DNA of 64,000 nucleotides from Indibacter alkaliphilus LW1. Lineage in GTDB: Bacteria > Bacteroidota > Bacteroidia > Cytophagales > Cyclobacteriaceae. The stretch spans positions 310,001-374,000 of the forward strand of contig NZ_ALWO02000023.1 of assembly GCF_000295935.2 (NCBI RefSeq), given 5' to 3'. A program made the translations under genes and the position numbers. Shown piece by piece: positions 8,521-18,286 of this stretch. Under the pieces are notes generated by a model that did no database searches, was not told where the DNA came from, and saw only the letters and a program-made list of their open reading frames with translations. The stretch's first letter is position 1, and each line of letters begins with the position of its first letter.

Positions 8521-9600
8521 TTATGGCACCAAATAAACAAATGCGTTGACATTCATCCCGGCACCTACAGATGCAAAAACGATATGATCGCCTGAAGAAA
8601 TCTGATGCCCACTCAGCTCATTTTTCACTATCATGTCATAGAGAATTGGGACGGTAGCGACTGAATTATTTCCCAACTTGGAAATAGTCATAGGCATGAT
8701 TTCTTCTGATTTGACACCACTGATTCCGGCGAGCTTGAATACCCGTTGAATAATGGCTTCGTCCATTTTGGCATTAGCCTGATGGATCAGTACTTTCTTG
8801 ATTTTTTTGAACGGAATTCCTGATTTTTCGATAGTGTCCACTACAAGTTGCGGCACGGTATTCAATGCATATTCATATAACTTTCTCCCATTCATCTTCA
8901 TGAACAAGGTATTATCCTCAAAATTTGGATGGTATGACACACCCATCTTCAAATAGTGTGCTTCTGAATAAGTGTCTGACCTGGTTTTGTGTGCAAGAAT
9001 TCCAACAGGCTTTTCTGAATTTTTAGCTTCCACTACAACAGCACCGGCACCATCAGAATAAATCATGCTATCTATGTCATGAGGATCTGCAATTCTCGAT
9101 AGGCTTTCTGCGCCGATTACCAATACACAATTGGCATCCCCTGATTTGATAAAATAATCAGCCTGAATCACGCCCTGTACCCATCCAGGACATCCAAATG
9201 GCAAATCATAAGCAACACAATAAGGGTTTTTGATTTTGAGCAAATGTTTGATCCTTGAAGCTAATGCAGGTACCAGATCAGACTTTTTATTATCGTGAAG
9301 GATATCTCCGAAGTTGTGGGCACAGATGATGTAATCAAGTTTTTCAGGATCTATTCCAGAAGCTTTAATGGCCTGATCAGCAGCAAAGTAACCCATATCT
9401 GAGGTATTATATTCTTTGCTTAAATATCTTCTTTCCTGTATATCAGTGATTTCCTGAAGCTTATTGACAATATCTTCATTTGACTTTGGCAAATCTTCAC
9501 CTTTTTCATTAACAAAGTGATTTTTTAGAAAATCTTGATTTTTGACTACTATTTCAGGAATATACTTGCCTGATCCTGTAATAACAGAATATACGCTCAT
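8521..9600 (-). CDS. 3-oxoacyl-ACP synthase III (KAS III) family protein
   Basis: 359 residues, somewhat longer than housekeeping FabH (about 320). The thiolase-fold triad is visible as Cys137 (FGCPGW), His273 (LIHQANAKMD) and Asn311 (LGNNSVATVP). The C-terminal GAGMNVNAFVY strand closes the fold. It should condense an acyl thioester with malonyl-ACP or a related extender. The GCPGW context and extra length suggest a specialised paralogue, perhaps for branched, aryl-polyene-like or secondary lipid products, rather than the main FabH. No acyl carrier or other fatty-acid genes adjoin it. It faces the truncated lipoprotein at its 3' end. Confidence 0.88.
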   Translation of the reverse strand: MSVYSVITGSGKYIPEIVVKNQDFLKNHFVNEKGEDLPKSNEDIVNKLQEITDIQERRYLSKEYNTSDMGYFAADQAIKASGIDPEKLDYIICAHNFGDILHDNKKSDLVPALASRIKHLLKIKNPYCVAYDLPFGCPGWVQGVIQADYFIKSGDANCVLVIGAESLSRIADPHDIDSMIYSDGAGAVVVEAKNSEKPVGILAHKTRSDTYSEAHYLKMGVSYHPNFEDNTLFMKMNGRKLYEYALNTVPQLVVDTIEKSGIPFKKIKKVLIHQANAKMDEAIIQRVFKLAGISGVKSEEIMPMTISKLGNNSVATVPILYDMIVKNELSGHQISSGDHIVFASVGAGMNVNAFVYLVP

Positions 9601-9756
9601 AAATAAGTGGCTTGGTGATTATACTTTGAATTTGAAAAGTAATGATAAATATTTAATCATTTGAGATAAGAATTGAAAAAATAGCAATCAATAAAGGGAT
9701 TTTTACCGTCCAAACGAAAATCACACCAATTAGATGAACTGAGTATGCAAATAGAA

Positions 9757-9781
9757 AAGCCGGCATTTCCGGTGCCGGCTT
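9757..9781 (-). terminator. Terminator of the tricorn-like protease gene
   Basis: Nine-base arms AAGCCGGCA and TGCCGGCTT with a 7-base loop. Read on the minus strand it follows the protease stop codon and ends in TTTTCTATTT. Confidence 0.85.
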
Positions 9782-9796
9782 GTTCTGGTTTTACAA

Positions 9797-12700
9797 TCAA
9801 TCTCTTTTTTCAGGTCTAAAATATCTTATTGGTGCCTTTGGTTCAGGTTTTAATTCCACCCCCTGTGTTTCCAATAGTTGCAATGCCTCTTGAACCGACT
9901 TTTCAAGTTGAGGATCATGGCCATCAATCACCAATTTGGGCAATTGCTCTACCTCAATGTCAGGAGCCACCCCAACGCCTTCCACAGCCCATTCCCCATC
10001 TATATCAAAAAATCCACCGCGTGGAGCAACCATTCTTCCTCCATCTATAAAAGGAGGGGTATCCCATGTTCCTACCAAACCTCCCCATGTCTGGGTACCG
10101 ATCAATGGGCCGATTTCCATTTTGCTGAAAAGGTAGGGGAGAAGGTCTCCACCAGATCCAGCCCGCTCATTGATCAGCATAACTTTTGGTCCCCAGATTC
10201 CTGCCATTGGCGTGGTGAAAGGTCTTCTGTCACTTGCTCTTGAATTGAAATAGCCATGGAGCTCCCTGGCCATGATATCTACCATATAATCTGCAGCGGA
10301 GCCGCCGCCATTATTTCGTTCATCAATGACAGCACCTTTTTTATCCTGTTGTGCAAAGTAATAGCGGTTGAAATAGGTATATCCAGGCTGTCCCGTATTA
10401 GGAATGTAAACATAAGCAAGTTTGCCTTCTGATAACTGATCCACTTTTCTTCGGTTGCCTTCCACCCAATCCATCATTCTCAAACTGTTTTCATTGGCAA
10501 TTGGTACCACTGTGATCAATTTTGAGCCTTCTATTTCGGCTTTGCTATTGACCCGGAGACGAATTTGTTGATCAACTGTATTTTCAAAATACATAAAGAA
10601 GTTTTCATCAGCATTTATAGCTCTGCCATTGACCTCCAAAATGTAATCTCCCTCTTTTATTTCTAGTCCAGGCATCGCCAAAGGAGCTTTGATAGAGGGG
10701 TTCCAACTTTCACCATTATAAATTTTTGAAATTCTGTACCGTCCATTTTCCTGCTTATAATCAGCACCCAAAAGTCCAATAGGAACAGATTTGATCGAAG
10801 GGAAATCTCCTCCTGATGTGTAGCTATGTCCTACTGCTACCTCTCCTCCCAAAATATCAATTACATAATTCATGTCCGTCCTGTGTTTGACATGGTCAAC
10901 CCAAGGAAGGTACCATTCATAGATCTCATCCCAAGGTGCTCCGTGCACATTGTCCACATACAAAAAATCCCTCTGGTAGCGCCAGCCTTCACGGTAAATC
11001 TGTTTCCACTCTTCTTGGGGATTGACTTTAATCTTAAAACCTGAAAGTGCTTTCAAGGAACCATCTCCAGCTTTTTTTGTCCCACCGTCGGTTTCCACTA
11101 TTCCCCAATTCCCATTGGCTTGATAAAGCAATGACTTTCTGTCCTGGGAGACTGCAGCTGTGCTGATTCCTTCGAGAAATACTTCTGATTTTTTTCCCTT
11201 GAAATTGTACCTGTGAAGTTTCAGCCCTGATTCATTGGGAACATTTTCCGTATAGAAAACATGGCCCTCAGGACCTGAATACAAAGCTGTATAATTCCTC
11301 GCTGGAATATCTACGGCAACAATTCTTTGATCCAAGCCTTCTTCGTCGATGAGGACCTGAACATTCTTGTCCTCTTTTTTATCTCCTTTTTTATCCTCTT
11401 TTTCTACTTCCTCATCACTCTCCGGTAGAAATGGAGATTTCCCGTTTTTACTTAAAACCACTGCATAAAGGCTCCTATTGATAGGTCTATCGTATGAACT
11501 CATGTCCAGCCAACCTGTATTCAGTCCGAAATCAGTACTGGCCAAGAAATAGAGGTACTCCCCTTTGCTATCCCAAATTGGGGAAATTGCATCCGCCATT
11601 CCATCTGTCACTTGGATTTTCTGATTGGTCTCCACATGGTGTACAAATATCGCTTTGAATTGATTATCCAAAAGTCTGGAATAAGCGACCCATTTTCCAT
11701 CTGGTGACCATTCAGGATTGAGGGAACGATTTGGGTGGGCAAAGCGATCAGTATCTAAAATCCTGGAATTACCATTGCTTACATTGACCAACCACAAATT
11801 GTAATCTGTATCTGTAAAGGAAATGTATTTGCCATCGGCAGACCATACAGGTTTGAAATAAAACGAATTGTTGGGAAGTTTGATTTCTCTGGCGGCTTTG
11901 AGACCTTCCTGATCGCTGATCATCAACTGATATTCTCCTGAAATATCTGAAAACCATGCAATTTGCTGTCCATCAGGCGACCAAACAGGCGCTCTTTCAG
12001 CAGCAGAAGAACTATTAGTAAGGTTACGGGCGTTCCCTTTTTCCTTAGGTACAGTAATGACTTCTCCTCTATATTCGAATAGCGCCCTTTGGCCACTAGG
12101 GGATAGAGATGCATTCATGAGGCTTCTTGAATTAACATCAACCCATCTTTCTCTTGCCCAATGGAAATCACCTTTGACATGAATTTCCAACTGCTTAGTT
12201 TCCCCGCTTGCAGGATTTAGAATGTGAAGAAACCCTCCTTGTTCATAGACGACTTCTTCTCCATTGGAGTCAAGATTTTTTACATCAAAATCTGTATGAA
12301 AGGTCTCCTGTCTGAGTTCTTCAGTCTGCGGATGATATGACCAGATATTATTGGCAAAATCAAGTTCTGATAAGAAAAACACCTTCTCTCCATGCCAAAT
12401 TGGCTGGGTATGTCGCTCATTATCTGACCTTGGGGTCATTTTGAGAGAAAAATCTTCCAAGTCTACTATCCATATTGGTTTGGCTTGACCACCGCGGTAA
12501 TTTCTCCACTCGGGATCCCAAAAAGCAATCTGCTGATAGGCAATGTATTTTGAATCATTGGAAATTCCCCCATTGACTGCACGAGGAATAGGAAGTGCTT
12601 CTTCCATTCCCCCTTCTAAAGAGATTTTATAGAATTTTGATTCTTTAGTTGGCACATTTTCTCTAGCTGACGAAAACAGAATATTTTTTCCGTCAGGAGT

Positions 12701-13036
12701 CCAACCGGTAACCAAATCAGGTCCTGGATGCCAGGTAAGCCGTCTGGGCTCTCCACCTTCTGTAGGAATGACGTAAACGTCTGTATTTCCATCATATTGG
12801 GCAGTAAAAGCAATGTGTTTGCCATCAGGTGAAAAATGGGGCAATTGCTCCATTCCTTCATTGGTGGTCAATCTGATGGCATCACCACCGTTTTTGTCCA
12901 CTCTCCACAAGTCATTGGCATGGACAAATACGATGTATTGATCCGATATACTTGGCTCCCTGAGCAATTGTGTACCTTGACCAATTACCAAAGGACTGTA
13001 AAGGAATATTAATAATAGCTGTATAATCGATTTCAT
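9797..13036 (-). CDS. Tricorn-like S41 protease with beta-propeller, PDZ and peptidase domains
   Basis: 1079 residues with signal peptide MKSIIQLLLIFLYSPLVIG. The first two-thirds are PD40/WD40-like propeller blades (repeated sequences such as FSPDGKHIAF, WSPDGQQIAW, WSPDGKWVAY). An acidic/lysine-rich linker (EVEKEDKKGDKKEDK) follows, then a core domain with GHSYTSGGD, a PDZ domain, and the S41 catalytic region with nucleophile motif RAGSGGD and VEGVGVAPDIEV. The His-Ser, Ser and Glu positions match the archaeal tricorn tetrad. It probably degrades oligopeptides released by other proteases; the signal peptide places it in the periplasm or cell surface rather than the cytosol. Followed by its own terminator; single-gene transcript likely. 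Confidence 0.92.
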   Translation of the reverse strand: MKSIIQLLLIFLYSPLVIGQGTQLLREPSISDQYIVFVHANDLWRVDKNGGDAIRLTTNEGMEQLPHFSPDGKHIAFTAQYDGNTDVYVIPTEGGEPRRLTWHPGPDLVTGWTPDGKNILFSSARENVPTKESKFYKISLEGGMEEALPIPRAVNGGISNDSKYIAYQQIAFWDPEWRNYRGGQAKPIWIVDLEDFSLKMTPRSDNERHTQPIWHGEKVFFLSELDFANNIWSYHPQTEELRQETFHTDFDVKNLDSNGEEVVYEQGGFLHILNPASGETKQLEIHVKGDFHWARERWVDVNSRSLMNASLSPSGQRALFEYRGEVITVPKEKGNARNLTNSSSAAERAPVWSPDGQQIAWFSDISGEYQLMISDQEGLKAAREIKLPNNSFYFKPVWSADGKYISFTDTDYNLWLVNVSNGNSRILDTDRFAHPNRSLNPEWSPDGKWVAYSRLLDNQFKAIFVHHVETNQKIQVTDGMADAISPIWDSKGEYLYFLASTDFGLNTGWLDMSSYDRPINRSLYAVVLSKNGKSPFLPESDEEVEKEDKKGDKKEDKNVQVLIDEEGLDQRIVAVDIPARNYTALYSGPEGHVFYTENVPNESGLKLHRYNFKGKKSEVFLEGISTAAVSQDRKSLLYQANGNWGIVETDGGTKKAGDGSLKALSGFKIKVNPQEEWKQIYREGWRYQRDFLYVDNVHGAPWDEIYEWYLPWVDHVKHRTDMNYVIDILGGEVAVGHSYTSGGDFPSIKSVPIGLLGADYKQENGRYRISKIYNGESWNPSIKAPLAMPGLEIKEGDYILEVNGRAINADENFFMYFENTVDQQIRLRVNSKAEIEGSKLITVVPIANENSLRMMDWVEGNRRKVDQLSEGKLAYVYIPNTGQPGYTYFNRYYFAQQDKKGAVIDERNNGGGSAADYMVDIMARELHGYFNSRASDRRPFTTPMAGIWGPKVMLINERAGSGGDLLPYLFSKMEIGPLIGTQTWGGLVGTWDTPPFIDGGRMVAPRGGFFDIDGEWAVEGVGVAPDIEVEQLPKLVIDGHDPQLEKSVQEALQLLETQGVELKPEPKAPIRYFRPEKRD

Positions 13037-13092
13037 AGGGTTTATATATTTTTAGTAGGTTAATTTAATTAATTATTTTTCTTAAAATTGGT

Positions 13093-14316
13093 TTAAATCC
13101 AGCCCATGACTTTTCCGATACTCATTCCACCTAATAGTAAGGTGATAATCCAAACTCCAATACCGAAAAAATTTACAACTAAAGTATTACTTTGTTTATT
13201 CATCAGAGAAGATTTATTTGCCAACCATAGAATGTAGGCGCTCAGTAATGGAAGCAATAAACCATTCGCAAATTGGGCCAGATTGATCAATTGGACAGGT
13301 TTGATTCCCAAAGAGGCAAATAGCAATCCCAATCCCAATATGCCAGTGATACACCAACGCATTGGGGATTGATTCAATTCAGCAGACCAGCCAAAGATTC
13401 CGGTCACTACGAAGGCACCCGCCAAAGGAGCTGTGATGGCTGAAGTAATACCGGCCGCAAATAAACCAAAACCCATAAAATATTTGGCCAACGCACCCAA
13501 TAAGGGTTCAATTCCTACTGCCAATTCTAAAGCCGAGTTGATTTGCTGAACCCCACTTCCTGCTGCAGTAATTACTATTGCTATGGAAACCAAGCCTCCC
13601 AAAACAACAGAAACAACCGTGTCTAACCTTACAGCACCCAAATCTTTTATTGTATGCCATTTCTTTGCTACCAAGGATGAATGTAAAAATAAATTGTAGG
13701 GTACTACTGTTGTCCCTATTAAAGCCACAATTTGGAGAATGTTGTTCTGGTCTATTCTTGGTATGAAACCTTGAAAAATTATCCTTATTGAAGGACGGAC
13801 TAAGGCTGCATTGATCAGAAAAGCAAGACTCATCAATATCACCAAAACTGTCAAAACCTTTGTGATTTTCTGATAGGTACCCTTTATTAATAAAATCCAT
13901 GCTGCAAGCCCTATCATCAGATTCATTACGTTGATTTGAAGTTTTCGATACTCAATAACAGGAACCTGAAAAAAGAGATCTAACCCCATAACTCCACCAC
14001 TGATATTTCCTGCCTCATAGGCTGCATTCCCAAGAACTATTGCGGTCAAGATCAACAATAAGGAAAAATAACGGAAAGGCCCTTTTCTTAGTGTTTGGGA
14101 AATCACACCGGCAAGGCCGTTTTGACTAACCAACCCGATTCTTGCAGCCATTTCCTGTAAGGAAACCGTTGCAATTATAGAAAGCCCAAGAGCCCAAAGA
14201 AGGTCCAAACCAAAATTCACACCGGCCAAGCTACATACGGTGACTGTACCCGGTCCAATAAAAGCAGCAGCTACCAGTGGTCCCGGTCCAATATATTTGC
14301 TGATAATTCTTTTCAT
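13093..14316 (-). CDS. NRAMP-family metal transporter with non-canonical binding motifs
   Basis: The ATG at 14316 overlaps the upstream TGA as ATGA, giving 407 residues; a longer 421-residue form would begin inside the neighbour. About eleven hydrophobic helices follow the NRAMP pattern. The TM1 motif is GPGT (residues 21-24) instead of Asp-Pro-Gly-Asn, and the TM6 Met-Pro-His is Val-Pro-Tyr (205-207), followed by NLFLHSSLV as in true NRAMPs. In the family these residues coordinate Mn2+/Fe2+, so substrate preference is probably changed (larger ion, Mg2+-like, or another mechanism). Co-translated with the DUF2891 gene. Family is firm; substrate unknown. Confidence 0.88.
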   Translation of the reverse strand: MKRIISKYIGPGPLVAAAFIGPGTVTVCSLAGVNFGLDLLWALGLSIIATVSLQEMAARIGLVSQNGLAGVISQTLRKGPFRYFSLLLILTAIVLGNAAYEAGNISGGVMGLDLFFQVPVIEYRKLQINVMNLMIGLAAWILLIKGTYQKITKVLTVLVILMSLAFLINAALVRPSIRIIFQGFIPRIDQNNILQIVALIGTTVVPYNLFLHSSLVAKKWHTIKDLGAVRLDTVVSVVLGGLVSIAIVITAAGSGVQQINSALELAVGIEPLLGALAKYFMGFGLFAAGITSAITAPLAGAFVVTGIFGWSAELNQSPMRWCITGILGLGLLFASLGIKPVQLINLAQFANGLLLPLLSAYILWLANKSSLMNKQSNTLVVNFFGIGVWIITLLLGGMSIGKVMGWI

Positions 14317-15404
14317 TGACTTTGCTGCAGGGCATAGATGGCGAAACTTCCCAGCCAATGCGTTCCTTCATAATTGTCATCTACGATAGAAGGCAATGAG
14401 TACATGACATGCTCATTGGCAATCCCCGTGAGGTGCCCATAATCTTCCGGAAAGCTCTTGATCAATCCATAAAGTACCCAAGCACGACTGAAGTTGAGGC
14501 CATCTAAATGAACCAATTTACCATCTGTGCGGTCGCTTACCTCTCCTGGAGCCAAAGAAAAATTATCATTGCTAAGCTCTGGCATAAACCCATCCAGCCA
14601 AACCAAAAAATCTTTGGCAGGCATTACTTTTCTCATAATATCCAGCTCTTGAAAACAAGGTGAAAGAAAGTCAAATCCGCTGGGTTCCCATCCTAAAGGA
14701 CAATTTCTATCTTGCTCAAACCAATGATAAGCCCTTTTCCTGATCAATTCTGCCAATTGTTTGTGATTTGCGCTCAAGGCATAATCATAAGCTAGGGAAA
14801 GTCCAAAAGCTATGTTACTATGTTCACCCACGCGAATAGGATATATTAATTTAGGTAAAAAGTCCAGATACTTTTCCACCATCAAATCAGTCAAAGGCTG
14901 TAAATTTGCTTCAAGTTCTCTTGCCATAGGATCATCCCACATTAAGAGTTCTTCTGCCAATTTCAATACCCAAGCCCAGCCATAAGTTCTTTCAAAACTG
15001 CTGTTTTGGGGCATGTAAAAATAGGCGACTTCCTGCTCTATATTATCTTTGCTTAAGTTTTGAGTAAGCTTTGATTTGATTAAGTCTGAATTCTCCAAGT
15101 CAGGAAATTGTCTTAACAAGCTAACCAGCATCCAATGACCATGAACACTTGAATGCCAGTCAAAACATCCGTAAAAAGCAGGATGCAAAGCTTTTGGGCC
15201 TTTCAAAAAGGATTCATCTTCCAATGTTTGGTTCAATTTATTGGGATATTCTACCTGCATACAATGAAGTGGAAGTTTGGAAAGCCGGTTAGCTTCCTCC
15301 AAGCTGAGCTTTACAGGTTGAGGAATTGCTTGTTGTCCAAAACAAAATTGGAATTGCATCACAAGACCTAAAAAGAAAAAGGGTAGCAGGAATAGATTTT
15401 TCAT
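14313..15404 (-). CDS. DUF2891 family exported protein
   Basis: 363 residues starting with signal peptide MKNLFLLPFFFLGLVMQF and a cleavage-like CFGQQA. The block HPAFYGCFDWHSSVHGHWML is characteristic of DUF2891, whose proteins are predicted all-alpha (alpha/alpha toroid-like) and have no established reaction. Conserved Asp, His and Trp residues (LSLAYDYALSANH, WFEQDRNCPLGWEPSG) suggest a carbohydrate-acting or ligand-binding pocket. The stop codon overlaps the start of the NRAMP-like transporter, so the two are translationally coupled and may handle the same substrate. Function unassigned. Confidence 0.85.
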   Translation of the reverse strand: MKNLFLLPFFFLGLVMQFQFCFGQQAIPQPVKLSLEEANRLSKLPLHCMQVEYPNKLNQTLEDESFLKGPKALHPAFYGCFDWHSSVHGHWMLVSLLRQFPDLENSDLIKSKLTQNLSKDNIEQEVAYFYMPQNSSFERTYGWAWVLKLAEELLMWDDPMARELEANLQPLTDLMVEKYLDFLPKLIYPIRVGEHSNIAFGLSLAYDYALSANHKQLAELIRKRAYHWFEQDRNCPLGWEPSGFDFLSPCFQELDIMRKVMPAKDFLVWLDGFMPELSNDNFSLAPGEVSDRTDGKLVHLDGLNFSRAWVLYGLIKSFPEDYGHLTGIANEHVMYSLPSIVDDNYEGTHWLGSFAIYALQQSQ

Positions 15405-15465
15405 GAGGGTAGATTAAGAAATTTGAAGTTAAGGGATAAATCCACTTTTTAAAAATAGAAATCCT

Positions 15466-15473
15466 TACTTTTG
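15466..15473 (+). promoter_or_regulatory. Candidate Bacteroidota -7 box (TACTTTTG)
   Basis: TACTTTTG matches the TAnnTTTG consensus about 50 bases before the HerA-like gene. A T-rich stretch (15446-15450) lies 15-16 bases upstream in place of the -33 TTTG. Suggestive only. Confidence 0.4.
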
Positions 15474-15524
15474 AAGTAGCACCTTCATGCTTTTAAAAAC
15501 CAGTTTTTACCAATTATTGATCCT

Positions 15525-17060
15525 ATGGACAAAATTGAAGACTTTAAGTCCCACCTTGAACAAGGTTACAATTTCAAAGGCCAATCCATTATTCTGGGAA
15601 CAGGGATTTTGGATCTTGAACCTATAAAAGAAGCACAGATTAAAATTCCATTGAAAACCATGAATAGGCATGGCTTGATTGCAGGAGCCACAGGGACCGG
15701 CAAAACCAAAACCCTACAGGTAATCGCAGAACAACTTTCTCTCAATGGAGTTCCTTCGGTGTTGATGGATCTCAAAGGGGATCTTTCCGGATTAGCGCAG
15801 GCGGGTACTTTCAACAGTCAAATTGAGAAGCGTTCCCAACTAATAGGAATAGACTACGAGGGTATAGGCTTACCGGTGGAACTGATGTCTATCAGTGATG
15901 AAAAGGGGGTAAAGCTCAAAGCTACAGTTTCAGAATTTGGGCCGGTATTGATGTCCCAGATTCTTGAACTTAATGATACTCAACGTGGTGTAATGGCTCT
16001 TGTTTTTAGATACTGCGACATAAACCACCTTCCTTTATTGGACCTAAGGGATCTCAAAAAAGTGCTTCAGTTTGTGATCAATGAAGGAAAGGATGAAATA
16101 AACAAAGAGTTTGGTGCTGTTTCGTCTGCAACCGTAAACACCATCATGCGGAAAATCCTTGAATTGGAACAGCAAGGTGCAGAGAATTTTTTTGGAGAAT
16201 TATCTTTCGAAGTCAACGATTTTGTCAGAAATGTCAATGGCAGGGGAGTAGTTTCCATTATAAGATTGACCGATATTCAAAACCGCCCCAAACTTTTTTC
16301 AACATTTATGTTGAGTCTGCTTTCAGAAATTTATGAAACTTTTCCAGAACAGGGGGATTCAGAAAAACCTAAGTTATGTCTATTTATTGATGAAGCACAT
16401 TTGGTTTTTTCGAATGCCTCCAAAGATCTTATCGACAAAATAGAAGCCATCGTCAAACTTATCAGGTCAAAAGGAGTAGGGGTTTATTTTTGTACCCAAA
16501 CCCCTACGGATGTTCCTGAAAGGATTCTTGGGCAATTGGGTCTTAAAATACAACATGCCTTGCGGGCCTTTACGGCCAAAGACAGGACAGCCATAAGAAG
16601 AACTGCAGAAAATTATCCTATTTCTGACTTTTACAAAACAGATGAAGTTTTGACATCGATGGGGATAGGGGAGGCACTTGTTACAGCTTTAAATGAAAAA
16701 GGGGTCCCGACTCCATTAGCGCATACATTATTGAGAGCACCTATTTCTAGAATGGATATTTTGACAGAACAAGAAATAGATCAGCTGGTTGGACGTTCGC
16801 ATTTGGTAAACAAATACAATGTGACTATAGACCGGCAAAGCGCCTTTCACCTTCTGGATAAGAAAATTTCTGAGGCAGAAAAGTATACAGAAAGAGAGAA
16901 TTCTAAGCCTCAAACTTCACAGAGAGGCCGACCCAAAAAGGAAACTACGCTTTTGGAAGACCTGAGCAAAAATACAATGATGAGACAATTGGGAAGAACA
17001 ATTTTCCGAGAAGTCACAAGAGGTATAATGGGTTCTATTACTGGTAAAAAACGGAGATAA
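15525..17060 (+). CDS. HerA-like ATPase (DUF853 family)
   Basis: 511 residues. Walker A is GATGTGKTKT (about residues 53-62), followed by the family block VLMDLKGDLSGLAQAG. Walker B is LCLFIDEAHLVF, with a downstream arginine-finger region (GLKIQHALRAFTAKDR). This matches the DUF853/YjgR group of FtsK-HerA ATPases, not the HerA-NurA repair pair and not phage-defence HerA. The C-terminus is a basic, low-complexity tail (RGRPKKETT) ending in GSITGKKRR. Probably a hexameric translocase on DNA or another polymer; role not established. First gene of a three-gene run with the flavoprotein (5-base gap) and the Hpt protein. Confidence 0.9.
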   Translation: MDKIEDFKSHLEQGYNFKGQSIILGTGILDLEPIKEAQIKIPLKTMNRHGLIAGATGTGKTKTLQVIAEQLSLNGVPSVLMDLKGDLSGLAQAGTFNSQIEKRSQLIGIDYEGIGLPVELMSISDEKGVKLKATVSEFGPVLMSQILELNDTQRGVMALVFRYCDINHLPLLDLRDLKKVLQFVINEGKDEINKEFGAVSSATVNTIMRKILELEQQGAENFFGELSFEVNDFVRNVNGRGVVSIIRLTDIQNRPKLFSTFMLSLLSEIYETFPEQGDSEKPKLCLFIDEAHLVFSNASKDLIDKIEAIVKLIRSKGVGVYFCTQTPTDVPERILGQLGLKIQHALRAFTAKDRTAIRRTAENYPISDFYKTDEVLTSMGIGEALVTALNEKGVPTPLAHTLLRAPISRMDILTEQEIDQLVGRSHLVNKYNVTIDRQSAFHLLDKKISEAEKYTERENSKPQTSQRGRPKKETTLLEDLSKNTMMRQLGRTIFREVTRGIMGSITGKKRR

Positions 17061-17065
17061 AAAAA

Positions 17066-18280
17066 GTGAGTAAATTAAAAATCGGTGTAATAGGCGCCGG
17101 AGCTGCCGGTTATTTTGCCGCAATCCATGCTTCTAACCCCCAAAATGAAGTTTTATTATTGGAAAAAACTTCCAAAACCCTTTCCAAGGTGAGAGTTTCA
17201 GGAGGTGGGCGATGCAATGTTACACATGATGCTTTGGAAGTTTCCAAACTTGTCAAAAACTACCCAAGAGGAGAAAAATTTCTAAAAAAGGTATTTCGAC
17301 ATTTTTCTGTTAAAGATACCATAGATTGGTTTGAAAGGAGAGGTGTGAAATTGAAAGTAGAGGCAGACGGCAGAATGTTCCCAGTTTCAAACAGTTCGCA
17401 ATCTATAGTTGATGCTCTTGAAAGTGAAGCCATCAAAAAGGGAGTGAAGCTAATTCAAAGCTTCAATGTAAAAGAAATTCTTAAAGAGGATTCAGCATTT
17501 AGAATAAAAGATGGAAAAAGCGAGCTTATTTTTGATAAGGTAATCATCACCAGCGGAGGGAATTCCAAACTTGATGGTTTTGATTTTGTCAAAAATATGG
17601 GCCATCAAATAGTGCCTCCTGTTCCTTCGCTTTTCACCTTCAATACACCTCAAGAACCCATCAGAAAATTGATGGGGATCTCAGTGCCCAATGCCCATGT
17701 CAGGCTGGAAGGTACAAAACTGGCATACCAGGGTCCTTTATTGATTACCCATTGGGGAGTGAGCGGCCCAGCTGTATTAAAGCTATCTGCATTTGGCGCA
17801 AAATGGTTGTATGATCAGAATTATGATGCAAAAGCCCACATTCGATGGAATGCTGAACTCTCAGAAAATGAGCTGGTAGAACAATTAAAAAACTATAAAG
17901 GAAAACATCCTAAGAAGAAGATTTTTGGAAATCCTCTGTTCGGAATTCCAACCAGGCTTTGGGAACATCTGACATCACTTGCCGAAATTGATTCTGAGAT
18001 GCTTTGGCTTAACATTTCAAAAAAATGTTTTAATAGATTGGTTCAGAATCTTTTTTGTTATATTGTTACCGTCAAAGGAAAAACAACATTTAAAGAGGAG
18101 TTTGTAACAGCTGGAGGCGTAGATTTAACTGAAGTAAATCCTGAAACAATGGAAAGCAGAATTGTGAAAAATCTGTTTTTTGCCGGCGAAGTATTGAATA
18201 TAGATGGGATAACCGGAGGCTTTAATTTTCAAGCTGCATGGAGTACCGGATTTCTAGCTGGAAACAGTGTGAATTATTAA
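17066..18280 (+). CDS. BaiN/YhiN (HI0933) family flavoprotein
   Basis: 404 residues from a GTG start, five bases after the HerA-like stop; no ATG fits the conserved N-terminus. The FAD dinucleotide motif is GVIGAGAAGYFAAIHA, followed by the family-specific VRVSGGGRCNVTH. The C-terminal block is LFFAGEVLNIDGITGGFNFQ. HI0933-type proteins are NAD(P)/FAD-dependent oxidoreductases widespread in bacteria; BaiN reduces bile-acid intermediates, but the usual substrate is unknown. Cytoplasmic. Confidence 0.92.
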   Translation: MSKLKIGVIGAGAAGYFAAIHASNPQNEVLLLEKTSKTLSKVRVSGGGRCNVTHDALEVSKLVKNYPRGEKFLKKVFRHFSVKDTIDWFERRGVKLKVEADGRMFPVSNSSQSIVDALESEAIKKGVKLIQSFNVKEILKEDSAFRIKDGKSELIFDKVIITSGGNSKLDGFDFVKNMGHQIVPPVPSLFTFNTPQEPIRKLMGISVPNAHVRLEGTKLAYQGPLLITHWGVSGPAVLKLSAFGAKWLYDQNYDAKAHIRWNAELSENELVEQLKNYKGKHPKKKIFGNPLFGIPTRLWEHLTSLAEIDSEMLWLNISKKCFNRLVQNLFCYIVTVKGKTTFKEEFVTAGGVDLTEVNPETMESRIVKNLFFAGEVLNIDGITGGFNFQAAWSTGFLAGNSVNY

Positions 18281-18286
18281 TTTAGC

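Noticed and set aside
15525-17060. HerA-like gene as part of a phage-defence system
   Set aside because: It matches the stand-alone DUF853/YjgR group; there is no Sir2, DUF4297, NurA or nuclease partner, and it sits with a flavoprotein and an Hpt gene in ordinary chromosome.
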